A stretch of DNA of 64,000 nt from Zoroaster sp. YZ-2022. Lineage: Eukaryota; Echinodermata; Asteroidea; Forcipulatida; Zoroasteridae. Below, in pieces: positions 59,101-63,112 of the stretch; position 1 is the stretch's first letter, and the number at the start of each line of letters is the position of its first letter. Position numbers and translations under genes: made by a program. The stretch lies in assembly GCA_029582265.1 (NCBI GenBank), contig CM055828.1, forward strand, positions 16,751,430-16,815,429, written 5' to 3'. The notes below the pieces were generated by a model. That model worked only from the letters and a program-made list of their open reading frames with translations, was not told the DNA's origin and ran no database searches.

Positions 59101-60160
59101 GTGACACCATGTGAAATTCTCAATTGAGTAGTAATTAGTTCTGCAAAGAACTGGAGGTACAACTCGACTTGTGTGCTCTGATCGTCCTCAGGAGAATGTT
59201 TAAGATCTTAATAGTCAGCTGTGTACATGAATTTTTAACTTTAGGAAATGCGATGGGCTCAAGACCAGTCGCTGAACAGTCAATCTTTACAACTGAGTCG
59301 GCGACTGGATATACAGAAGTGAATGACAGTTGCCTCTCTAATCAGCAAAGCATGCATGTGCAAATCATTGTTTATAAATCATAGTGAAGATCCCACTACG
59401 ATCATGTGTTGCAGTAATTACACATCATTACACCATAGGGCAATGTAGCTGCAATGACCTAGCTCAATATTAACCATCCTACTGTTTGACCATTTGAAAC
59501 CATTCAAAATTTCCACTTACCAAAATGCCCATTGGTTTTGTACACACATGGTGATACCATTTGAACAGTGTTGGTAGCAAGCTTTACTACCTTTCAAATC
59601 CATTCAAATGCATAGAGGGTCCATTGATTCACCACTTAGAAGTATCCAAACAAGGTTTTGTATTAGCTGTACTACCATTTGGAAAGATCCAAACAAGGTT
59701 TTGTACTAGCTGGCCTACCATTCAAAACCATTTGGGGAAATCAATACTGTACACAGTTATTTCACCATTCAAAACCACAAAAGCGAATGGTTTCAAATGG
59801 TGCATCAACTTGTATGAAAAAGGTACCAGAAGTAGGAGTGTTAATACATACAATTACATGTAGGCAAATTGGGTTATATTGACCACAGCTCAGGGCAATA
59901 TTACTGTTGGGCAATATTTAGTTGTTTCTGTTTTTCCCATCAAATTTCCAATTCTGTAGCCAACTTTAAAAACAATTATTTTTATTTTCGATCCTGCAGG
60001 ATTTATGACTATGTTTGGCAGTCATCAGGTGTTCATATTTCTCTTTACGCTCACAATACTACTCCTTCTCATAAGTTTTCGGAAAATGGGGAAATTTCTG
60101 CAGAATCTTAGCAACCACTGCAAGCTTCGTCGGTTCACCGCGGCAGTCGCAGATGTATAG
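34517..60160 (+). CDS. ACP2: Lysosomal/prostatic-type histidine acid phosphatase (nine exons, 5' end missing)
   Basis: Histidine acid phosphatases hydrolyse phosphomonoesters at acid pH via a phosphohistidine. ACP2-type enzymes act in the lysosome lumen, attached by a C-terminal membrane segment. Nine + strand exons with consensus splice sites join in frame to about 399 residues. Catalytic RHGNRSP is in the first exon found, SAVRST-like AVRSTAYDR in the next, and MYSA|HDD across an exon junction near the C terminus. [12 protein letters not shown] and IELYQED resemble ACP2 more than ACPP. The last exon encodes a hydrophobic span and a 28-residue basic tail. N-glycosylation sequons include NSS, NLT, NKT, NMS and NNS. 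The signal-peptide exon is not identified. Intron phases are 0,0,0,0,1,0,2,1. No premature stop was seen, so the gene is probably active. Introns of 1.2-5.5 kb are filled with repeats. Confidence 0.9.
34617..35640 (+). mobile_element. Possible LTR remnant
   Basis: The tract starts near TGTGATGCAACAG and reaches a CA at about 35619, followed within a few bases by TGGTCTCAGAGC. That word resembles the TGGTATCAGAGC primer-binding sites of some LTR elements. Interior words such as GAGGTGCCATA and GCATGTGTTGTA recur. No second LTR or coding remnant was found, so this remains speculative. Confidence 0.2.
35641..36796 (+). other. Unassigned intronic sequence
   Basis: No further exon is recognised. 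GTAACCGGTTAACTGACTG near 35929 and CGGCTAACCGAAACC near 36620 use the same words as the following 23-bp minisatellite. Confidence 0.45.
36797..37002. repeat. 23-bp minisatellite, about 9 units
   Basis: The unit is GGTTAACCGACCGTGAAAGT followed by TTT. Units are nearly identical. It contains the palindromic word GGTTAACC. Confidence 0.95.
37265..37555. mobile_element. piggyBac-like MITE, TTGACTG type, copy 1 (left end lost)
   Basis: It matches the copy at 39488-39812 from GCTATAGAGGTC to the right end TAGTAGGAGGGCTAA, where the terminal TTAA has changed to CTAA. Interior words are TTTTGACTG, CAGTCAAA and TTGACC in both orientations. The left terminal repeat is not recognisable. Confidence 0.7.
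37765..38283. mobile_element. piggyBac-like MITE, GGATTTTGGAGGATT type
   Basis: Flanked by TTAA. The left end is CCCTAACCCTCC and the right end is the complement of CCCTAACTCCC. The interior repeats GAAGGATTTTGGAGGATT, AAGGATTCAGGTTAT and GGGCCTAGGGAGTTA words in tandem and inverted arrangement. Some words (AATCCTCC) are shared with the element at 42146. Confidence 0.75.
38624..39062. mobile_element. Palindromic foldback element, 152-bp arms
   Basis: Arms at 38624-38775 and 38911-39062 are near-perfect inverted repeats around a 135-bp loop. Shared words include AGACTAATTGCGGTGACACC and GGACTCTGGAAAATGCTGCT. Each arm contains an internal hairpin (CGATCAG, AGCATA loop, CTGATCG) next to CTGAGGA and AAACGT. 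A half copy lies at 59083-59205 and a decayed one at 13705-13775. Confidence 0.9.
39488..39812. mobile_element. piggyBac-like MITE, TTGACTG type, copy 2
   Basis: Complete copy flanked by TTAA. The left end is CCCTCCTACTATAGC and the right end is the complement of CCCTCCTACTACTGC. The interior is the same as at 37265-37555, including CCAGTCAACTGCC and TGACTGTTGACCC. Confidence 0.8.
40104..40343 (+). CDS. ACP2: Acid phosphatase exon b: RSTxxDRT segment
   Basis: Eighty residues from [17 protein letters not shown] to PKTEDS. The acceptor is GGTTTTAG|GAA and the donor is TCT|GTAAGT. It carries [18 protein letters not shown] and WQPIPVFT, both family hallmarks. The usual RSTD is RSTA here. An N-glycosylation sequon (NSS) lies near residue 22 of the exon. 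Confidence 0.96.
40388..40693 (-). mobile_element. (TAA)n-tailed SINE, tRNA head truncated
   Basis: Same family as 15240-15804: (TAA)n tail, TATATAGCGCACGTATCCAC, CAGCTCCCTGGGGAGTATAC and CTTGCTCAAGGACACAAG. The head is cut just after the B-box (GGGACTCGAACCC). It starts only 45 bp after an exon boundary. Confidence 0.9.
40751..40825 (+). mobile_element. tRNA-Leu-like SINE head, plus strand
   Basis: GTTGTGGCCGAGCAGTCTAG, then GGACTCATGTTCTGGT and a decayed B-box GTTCAAATCC. The long variable arm is of the tRNA-Leu kind. It is oriented opposite to the neighbouring SINE. Confidence 0.5.
41328..41525. mobile_element. Possible MITE with ATGGTGTAAWCCGAGGAC ends
   Basis: TTTATGGTGTAATCGAGGAC at 41341-41360 is inverted at about 41497-41516, with continuing weaker similarity outward. 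The interior is T-rich. No coding capacity. Confidence 0.6.
41657..42029. mobile_element. piggyBac-like MITE, AAATGGT type, copy 1 (inverted)
   Basis: Reverse-complement copy of the element at 59470-59844. The right end keeps CAAACAGTAGAAGGGTTAA. The left end is decayed (ACACTACTTCTGGTACC). The interior is dense with TTGAATGGT, CATTTGAAACC and CAAATGGT words. Confidence 0.75.
42146..42679. mobile_element. piggyBac-like MITE, AATCCTCCA type
   Basis: Flanked by TTAA. The left end is CCCTAACTCCC and the right end is the complement of CCCTAACCCTCC. The interior is nearly all variants of CAATCCTCCATAATCCTCCA, with a duplicated block at about 42300-42410 and 42550-42660. Confidence 0.8.
42973..43042. 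repeat. GAGTCCGAGTC word cluster
   Basis: Short variants of CGAGTC and GAGTCC repeat irregularly and end in a poly(C) run at about 43043-43055. No boundaries are visible. Confidence 0.6.
43401..43725. mobile_element. piggyBac-like MITE, TTTGAGTGCACTG type
   Basis: The left end is TTAACCCTCCTATGCCC and the right end is CTATAGGAGGGATAA, the last TTAA having one change. The interior holds tandem ATTTGAGTGCACTGCACAAA units and GTCACTTGAGT words. Confidence 0.7.
43813..43905 (+). CDS. ACP2: Acid phosphatase exon c
   Basis: Thirty-one residues from [14 protein letters not shown] to ENYLSKNK. The acceptor is CCCCTCAG|TTA and the donor is AAA|GTAAGT. It aligns with the NCPRFQE region of prostatic phosphatase. 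The Cys retained here is one I recall as disulfide-bonded in that enzyme. Confidence 0.92.
44240..45013. mobile_element. Probable TTAA element with internal 118-bp tandem repeat
   Basis: The left end is TTAAACCTAACAGCCCC and the right end is GGGGGTTAGGGTTAT, a decayed version of the CCCTAAC-type ends. The interior is about six copies of a unit of about 118 bp carrying TTTTGATGGACTCAGTACTG, ACTTTACATGGGGCC and CAACAGTTGGGTGGTAGTG. Confidence 0.65.
45349..45835. repeat. 83-bp minisatellite, about 6 units
   Basis: The unit includes GAGTTGCAGTCTGAACCAAT, CTTACATGGTATTCCAAAAC and ATGTTGACCAATCACATGTT. Edge units are more diverged than central ones. Short minus-strand open frames here are artefacts. 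Confidence 0.95.
46360..46566 (-). mobile_element. SINE fragment sharing only the central domain
   Basis: GGTACCCATTTATACTCCTG and CTTGCTCAAGGACACAAG match the (TAA)n SINEs, but the adjoining text (AGCCGGTGTTTATCTCCGG, TTACTTCCCTAGC) does not. This indicates another SINE family that uses the same central domain. Confidence 0.6.
46764..46853 (+). CDS. ACP2: Acid phosphatase exon d
   Basis: Thirty residues from [14 protein letters not shown] to MADAIYFE. The acceptor is TTTAAAG|GAT and the donor is GAA|GTAAGT. It corresponds to the DFIATLGKLSG to PLYCE region of prostatic phosphatase, but the Cys before Glu is Phe here. Confidence 0.92.
46904..47088. mobile_element. TTAAAGGGACA-family MITE, copy 3
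   Basis: Complete palindromic copy: TTAAAGGGACAATATTGTCA at the left and GACGACACTGTCCATTTAA at the right, with TCACGATCA and GGGCATGGAAT inverted inside. It starts 50 bp after an exon. Confidence 0.85.
47386..47677. mobile_element. Hairpin element with about 75-bp arms
   Basis: The arm ending CAGTGCTTTCCGAGTGTCTG is inverted at 47609-47677. The arms also share TTTAATTTTGCC and TATAGCACTGTATACTCAGT. The 140-bp loop has no coding potential. An additional outer pair (TATAGTTTGATGAAATT) occurs at 47570 and, inverted, at 47697. Confidence 0.75.
48014..48140 (+). CDS. ACP2: Acid phosphatase exon e
   Basis: Forty-two residues plus one base, from [15 protein letters not shown] to YLRLLS. The acceptor is TTCAACAG|AGG and the donor is CAG|GTGATT. 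LPDWAT corresponds to the LPSWAT segment of prostatic phosphatase. Confidence 0.92.
48311..48382 (+). mobile_element. tRNA-like SINE head, plus strand
   Basis: AGCTCAGTTGGTAGAGCAC is an intact D-arm and A-box. CTGGTACGGTAATCCAG is an anticodon arm. The T-arm is decayed (AAGTTAGAATTC). The acceptor stem does not pair well, so a working tRNA is unlikely. Confidence 0.5.
48383..49402 (+). other. Unassigned intronic sequence
   Basis: No repeat family or exon is recognised between the tRNA-like head and the short CCCT-ended hairpin. Confidence 0.4.
49403..49474. mobile_element. Very short element with AAAACCCT ends
   Basis: TTTTAAAACCCTTG at the left and AGGAGGGTTTTAG at the right frame about 70 bp, with CCTCAAAACCCT and AGGATTTTGAG inside. 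The ends resemble the TTAA family but lack a clear TTAA on the right. Confidence 0.35.
49600..49682 (+). CDS. ACP2: Acid phosphatase exon f
   Basis: The acceptor is TTTTTTCCAG|GTC and the donor is GCA|GTAAGT. It completes a Gly codon from the previous exon and adds 27 residues, [10 protein letters not shown] to MFMYSA. The terminal YSA immediately precedes the catalytic His-Asp encoded by the next exon. Confidence 0.95.
49852..51245. repeat. CTG/GAT triplet tract, split by a SINE
   Basis: Pure and interrupted GCTGCTGAT triplets at 49855-50200 grade into degenerate ACTGCTGTT and GCTACTACT text up to about 50698, then resume at 51040-51245. An apparent 288-residue open frame on the + strand (Leu/Met-rich) and Ser- or Gln-rich frames on the minus strand come from the triplets. 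It lies inside an intron of the phosphatase gene. Confidence 0.93.
50699..51039 (-). mobile_element. Older (TAA)n-tailed SINE inside the triplet tract
   Basis: Tail AATAATAACAATAATAAT, then CACTTATATTGCGCCAGTAT, CACTCCCTGGGGAGTATGC and CACAGGGACACAAGCACC, ending in a tRNA head (CTAAACCGCTCGGCCATGGC). It is more diverged than the copies at 15240, 40388 and 60474, and its B-box is deleted. Confidence 0.85.
51415..51650 (+). mobile_element. Dispersed retroposon, second copy
   Basis: CAGAATTCCAATCGATCCAG, TTTTGGCTGCATTT and TTTCATAGCAAAAAAAAG match 23460-23545 and end in an A-rich run. It is followed by AGAAACCGGAGACTTTTTTT, text shared with 19990 and 63415. Confidence 0.6.
51677..52023. mobile_element. 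piggyBac-like MITE, AAATGGT type, copy 2
   Basis: Flanked by TTAA. The left end is CCTTCCTACTGTTTGACC and the right end is CAGAAGTAGGAGGATTAA. The interior repeats TTGAATGGT, CCATTTGAAA and GGATACACTACACCTTGG. It ends 73 bp before the HD-motif exon. Confidence 0.8.
52097..52203 (+). CDS. ACP2: Acid phosphatase exon g: HD catalytic motif
   Basis: Thirty-five residues plus two bases, from [15 protein letters not shown] to IELYQEDD. The acceptor is CACACAG|CAT and the donor is CAA|GTAAGT. HD supplies the proton-donor Asp of the family. [14 protein letters not shown] closely follows the ACP2 pattern. Confidence 0.96.
52204..52789 (+). other. Unassigned intronic sequence with a small duplication
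   Basis: A 33-bp direct repeat (GAGGTTATAGTCAGTAATGC, CTGCTGTT) lies at about 52568-52627. The rest is not recognised. Confidence 0.5.
52790..52850 (-). mobile_element. tRNA-like SINE head abutting the 23-bp array
   Basis: On the minus strand, AATAGCTCAATTTGTAGAGC and ACTTAGTAATCACAAGACC resemble the D-arm and anticodon arm of a tRNA. The array begins at its 5' end. Confidence 0.5.
52850..56083. repeat. 23-bp minisatellite, about 140 units
   Basis: The unit is GCAGTGTGCACTTTCCTGGT followed by AAC, with common variants GTTGTGTGCTC and TAATGT. A central stretch (54500-55330) is irregular, with shortened units. Because 23 is not a multiple of 3 and no stop arises on the minus strand, frames of up to 1073 residues exist there but encode only the repeat. 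The array ends 57 bp before the next phosphatase exon. Confidence 0.97.
56141..56343 (+). CDS. ACP2: Acid phosphatase exon h
   Basis: The acceptor is ACTCTTCCAG|ATC and the donor is GCAG|GTAAAT. It completes a Lys codon and adds 67 residues, [18 protein letters not shown] to TWNA. VLFRNNS corresponds to MYFRNES of ACP2. GQCTLDHF keeps only one of two Cys found at this site in vertebrate enzymes, and TACK keeps the later one. Confidence 0.94.
56344..56732 (+). other. Unassigned intronic sequence
   Basis: A slightly GC-richer tract with GCGTGTACGG-type words. No repeat family is recognised. Confidence 0.4.
56733..57008. repeat. About 105-bp tandem repeat, three units
   Basis: Units carry ACAGGAAGTGTGTGCACTGC, GTGTTGTACCCAAGTGTGC and TAGGCAGTTACTATGGTGGG. 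The first unit lacks the ATCAAGGCTCAG block. Open frames across it repeat the same peptide and are artefacts. Confidence 0.93.
57140..57159. repeat. (TA)n microsatellite
   Basis: About nine TA dinucleotides. Confidence 0.9.
57400..57866 (-). pseudogene. Non-LTR retrotransposon reverse transcriptase relic
   Basis: On the minus strand, YIGVTL is followed after a frame change by [18 protein letters not shown] and [16 protein letters not shown]. After another frame change comes [19 protein letters not shown]. This matches the thumb-like C-terminal part of Jockey/CR1-type LINE reverse transcriptases (SARNNLLRKL, TTALALCYS-EYACPVW, LDxALNxxCRxITG). At least two frameshifts and a stop break it. It lies in the last intron of the phosphatase gene, opposite strand. 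Confidence 0.75.
57993..58190. mobile_element. TTAAAGGGACA-family MITE, copy 4 (right end lost)
   Basis: TTAATGGGGCAATGTCGTCA at the left, then the same interior as at 15.2 and 15.8 kb. It contains the uninterrupted sequence AAGGTCATATTACCGTTGCT, which is the empty equivalent of the SINE insertion site at 15233. The right terminal repeat has been replaced by a duplicated AAGCTCTCTATTTCTCGACC unit. Confidence 0.8.
58196..58345. repeat. Short direct repeat with AATTG tract
   Basis: CTGAATGCAAGCTCTCTATT, TCTCGACCATGG occurs near 58200, 58292 and 58322, and an AATTGAATTGAATTAAATTG run lies at 58265-58290. Confidence 0.8.
58366..58720. repeat. Dispersed segment, copy 1 (partner at 62010-62545)
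   Basis: CATATTGATCACATG, CAAAGTTTGTC, TGCAATTGTAGCCACAAAGTG and TTTCTGTGGTA words recur in the same order at 62010-62545. Both copies can be read with HIDHM and KFVxSG peptides, but no protein family was recognised and stops interrupt. Confidence 0.6.
59083..59205. mobile_element. Half copy of the 38.6-kb foldback arm
   Basis: AGACTAATTGCGGTGACACC, TTAGTTCTGCAAAGAACTGG and TGCTCTGATCGTCCTCAGGA match the left arm at 38630-38755. The mirror arm is absent. Confidence 0.85.
59470..59844. mobile_element. piggyBac-like MITE, AAATGGT type, copy 3
   Basis: Flanked by TTAA. The left end is CCATCCTACTGTTTGACC and the right end is CCAGAAGTAGGAGTGTTAA. The interior matches the inverted copy at 41657-42029 almost throughout. 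Confidence 0.8.
60000..60160 (+). CDS. ACP2: Acid phosphatase last exon: membrane segment and tail
   Basis: The acceptor is GATCCTGCAG|GAT. The exon completes a Gly codon, then reads FMTMFGSHQ, a hydrophobic stretch [17 protein letters not shown] and a basic tail beginning RKMGKFL, and ends at TAG (60158-60160). The position and size match the single membrane span of lysosomal acid phosphatase. The tail has no Tyr, so the YxxF-type lysosomal sorting signal of vertebrate ACP2 is absent. No AATAAA was seen in the next 300 bp. Confidence 0.88.
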
Positions 60161-60473
60161 CTGTTCATGTGAGATAATCATTACTGATCTAACCAGTAAC
60201 AGCTAGTCATTCTGCCATGTTTACCTGTTTCTGAATAGAGTATGCAAGAAGACCGTAAAAACTGTCAACAGTTTGCAAGAATACTGAAATTTCAGTGCAC
60301 CGTTAAAACACAAGACGTTTTAACACGTGCAGCGACCTAGTATTCTGAAATAGTTTGTTTTCAGACTGGGCTTAGCTATGTAAACGAAAGCGTAGTTTGC
60401 CACAAAAAAGTTGTTCCATGAAATTATAGTAAGCGTAGCAATTTATACCATATTTAAAGTATTGTAAATTAAT
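60161..60473 (+). other. 3' flank of the phosphatase gene
   Basis: Presumed 3' UTR and downstream sequence. No canonical AATAAA is visible before the SINE, and the polyadenylation site is not located. Confidence 0.45.
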
Positions 60474-60842
60474 AATAATAATAATAATGTGTGGACTTAT
60501 ATAGCGCACGTATCCACCAACTAAGTGGTGCTCAAGGCGCATTATATCATTACCCCTGCTCATAAGGCTCATAAGGCTCATAAGGCTCATAAATCATTCC
60601 TGAAACCATCTCAGCTCCCTGGGGAGTATACAGCTCAATTGCTGCCATTACAGCGCATATAGGGCTAATCAACCAACTCTGCCCTCACAGGTACCCATTT
60701 AACCCCTGGGTGGAGAGAAACAATTATAGTTAAGTGTCTTGCTCAAGGACACAAGTGTCACGGCCGGGATTCGAACCCACATTCTGCTGCTAACACCAGA
60801 ACTTGAGTCCGGTAAGCTAGACCGCTCGACCATGACACTCCA
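60474..60842 (-). mobile_element. (TAA)n-tailed SINE with complete tRNA-Leu head
   Basis: The best-preserved copy. The minus strand begins GGAGTGTCATGGTCGAGCGG, with GGACTCAAGTTCTGGTG (a CAA-type anticodon position) and GTGGGTTCGAATCCC. The body and a short (TTA)n tail follow. Three TAAGGCTCA units are tandemly repeated near 60560-60590. Confidence 0.92.
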
Positions 60843-61362
60843 CTCTTAATGACAAAAATAACATTCCAAAATCTGACCTTATAGATGCATGTATCGCCTG
60901 TGTTTTTGCTATTTTACTGGTGATTTCTGGAAATTTTTCTTTTTCATCAGAACTTTGCTCGGCAAGGATAACAAATACTTTAAAATGACATTCAACAATA
61001 TCATTGTGAGAAGCATGGTTTGACATTATATATGTCCTTAAAAATTATGATGGGTCCCACTAACAAATAATTTTGGCACTTAATTACTATAAAGCCAAGC
61101 TTCTGACAATAATTTTGTGATAAAACTCATTTCAAGGTATTTGTATTCCTTTCTAAAAGGAAATTAGCAGGTTAAACATGAGTAGCATGGGAAATACATC
61201 TTTGACTTCTGATAAATCAATCATTGACGCAACAGTGCGTACTACAGACCAACGGATACATGGATGGACCAGTCAGAGGTTGGTATTCTGACAGGCGCAT
61301 GGAAAAGGAACGTGAAGTCACGAGTCTTGCACACTCTCTTGAAACACTTAACAAACAACTTG
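60843..61362. other. Unassigned sequence
   Basis: No gene or repeat boundary is recognised. Confidence 0.4.
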
Positions 61363-61655
61363 GTTATAACGGCTTGCATAACACCATGGCATAACTGCTT
61401 GCATAACACCATGGCATAACTGCTTGCATAACACCATGGCATAACTGCTTGCATAACTGCTTGCATAACACCATGGCATAACACCATGGCATAACTGCTT
61501 GCATAACACCATGGCATAACACCATGGCATAACACCATGGCATAACACCATGGCATAACACAATGGCATAACACCATGGCATAACACCATGGCATAACTG
61601 CTTGCATAACACCATGGCATAACTGCTTGCTTAACACCATGGCATAACACCATGC
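61363..61655. repeat. Two-word tandem array (12 and 13 bp)
   Basis: Two words, ATAACACCATGGC (13 bp) and ATAACTGCTTGC (12 bp), are joined head to tail in an irregular order for about 22 words. The first half alternates and the second half is mostly the 13-bp word. Minus-strand open frames (MVLCHGVMPWCYA-like) are artefacts. Confidence 0.95.
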
Positions 61656-61675
61656 GCCAGGGAATTATGATTGGC

Positions 61676-61902
61676 ATTCCGTTTTCACACTTGGATCTCT
61701 TTATCCTCCAGGGATTAGCCAACCCCGGAATAGGGGTCAGAGGTAAAACCCCGGGGTTTTAAGACATCCCCAGGAAATAGCAGTGAGTCCAGTGTGAAAC
61801 TGCAACTAGGGTAACCGTGGAGTAAGAAAACCCCGGGACTGTCTTGGGGTCACCCTTGGATTTTATTGCCCAGGAATAAGAGATGTAGTGTGAAAAGGGC
61901 TT
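61676..61902. mobile_element. MITE with TTTTCACAC ends
   Basis: The left end TTTTCACACTTGGATCTCTT matches the complement of the right end AAGAGATGTAGTGTGAAAAG. The interior repeats GGGATT, CCCCGGGG and GGGGTCA words. No coding capacity. Confidence 0.75.
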
Positions 61903-62009
61903 AAGAGTGATTGCTAAGGCTACAGCAATACTGATAATTTGTTAGTAGTTATGTCTCTCCAGACTACAGACATGCAAAGGGATCTATGTATCAAAAGTGA
62001 CAAGAGTCC

Positions 62010-62545
62010 ATAATGTCCATATTGATCACATGGCCCCACAGTGGTTCACAAAGTTTGTCCAAAGCGGTTGTCAAAAATGCAGAAAAGCATTTTCGCTGCA
62101 CATTTCAATGTCAAAGGAGTTTATTTTATCTTATTTAAATCACAAATCAAATCACAAATCATATGATTGAATCCAACCTGTATGAGCAACTGCAATCACA
62201 AAGTGGAGTTTTGTCATGCCAGTTGATAATATCCAGACTTGTGGTACTAATACTCAATTACAACTATAGAGTTGGAGTACTCATGTGTACTCACTCGTAC
62301 TAGTACTCATACTCAGGTACATTTTTCTGTACTCATGAAAAAGTACTCAACTACAAGTCTGATTATATCTAATGTTACTTTCTGCAGGTTGGTTGGTTTT
62401 GGAGCCAAAAATGATACAGGCTGGTCAAGTTTCTTTGAGTCATTGAGTCTTTGTTTTCTATGTACATTCTATGTGTTAGTTCATATTGACATGAATTTTC
62501 TGTTGCAAATGTGGCTTCTAAGGATGCTTTTGTGGTAGCTCAGAA
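62010..62545. repeat. Dispersed segment, copy 2, with MITE inserted
   Basis: It matches 58366-58720 in order (CATATTGATCACATGGCCCC, CACAAAGTTTGTCC, TGGCTTCTAAGGATG) but is longer, partly because the 133-bp element at 62232-62364 is inserted. Confidence 0.55.
62232..62364. mobile_element. 133-bp MITE with CAGACTTGT ends
   Basis: The left end is CAGACTTGTGGTACT and the right end is the complement, ACTACAAGTCTG. The interior repeats GTACTCA and TACTCAT words. Confidence 0.75.
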
Positions 62546-62708
62546 AGCAAGTCTTCTTTGATATGGTCTGTTTGTTCAGAACAAACCTGATTACTGTACT
62601 AATCACCAATGTACCCTATAATTTCAAGGGATAAAAACCATGAAGTGTGATATACTTTACATACACAAAACCTTTGAACTCCCAGAATCCCCAATGGTAG
62701 TATCTCAA

Positions 62709-63112
62709 GCTTGGGCGATACAGATTTTTTTCATCCATGATATAACGGCAAACATATATTGCGATTTTCGATAGTATCGTGATAATTTTTTTCATTCACG
62801 CATGACTGCTTTAGAGCCAATAACTACAGGTATGTACCCCTCTACAAGCGTCACAATAAATTGCAAATTCATTTGCATAGTGTGTATGTGCTTCTGAAGT
62901 AGTTCGCTTTTGTTTCTCACTTCCGAAAGCTGAGAAGACTGTCCTAATTTTGTTTCCATGGAATTTCTGAAAATTTCTTTAAATATTTTTTTTAATCATA
63001 TATTTTTATAATTTGCTGATGAATTTGCGATTTGCTGATGTCTCGATAACTTAAAAGGTTCTTAATGTCATGATCAAATAAAAAAAATATATGATCGTGT
63101 TATCGCCCAAGC
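62709..63112. mobile_element. MITE with GCTTGGGCGATA ends
   Basis: GCTTGGGCGATA at the left is inverted as TATCGCCCAAGC at the right. The likely target duplication is ATCTC (before the left end and after the right). The interior carries ATATTGCGATTTTCGATAGT and TTGCGATTTGCTGATG, again a restricted vocabulary. Confidence 0.8.

Noticed and set aside
61242..61722. Minus-strand frames of 83 to 132 residues
   Set aside because: They translate the 12/13-bp tandem words, and the residue pattern is the repeat.
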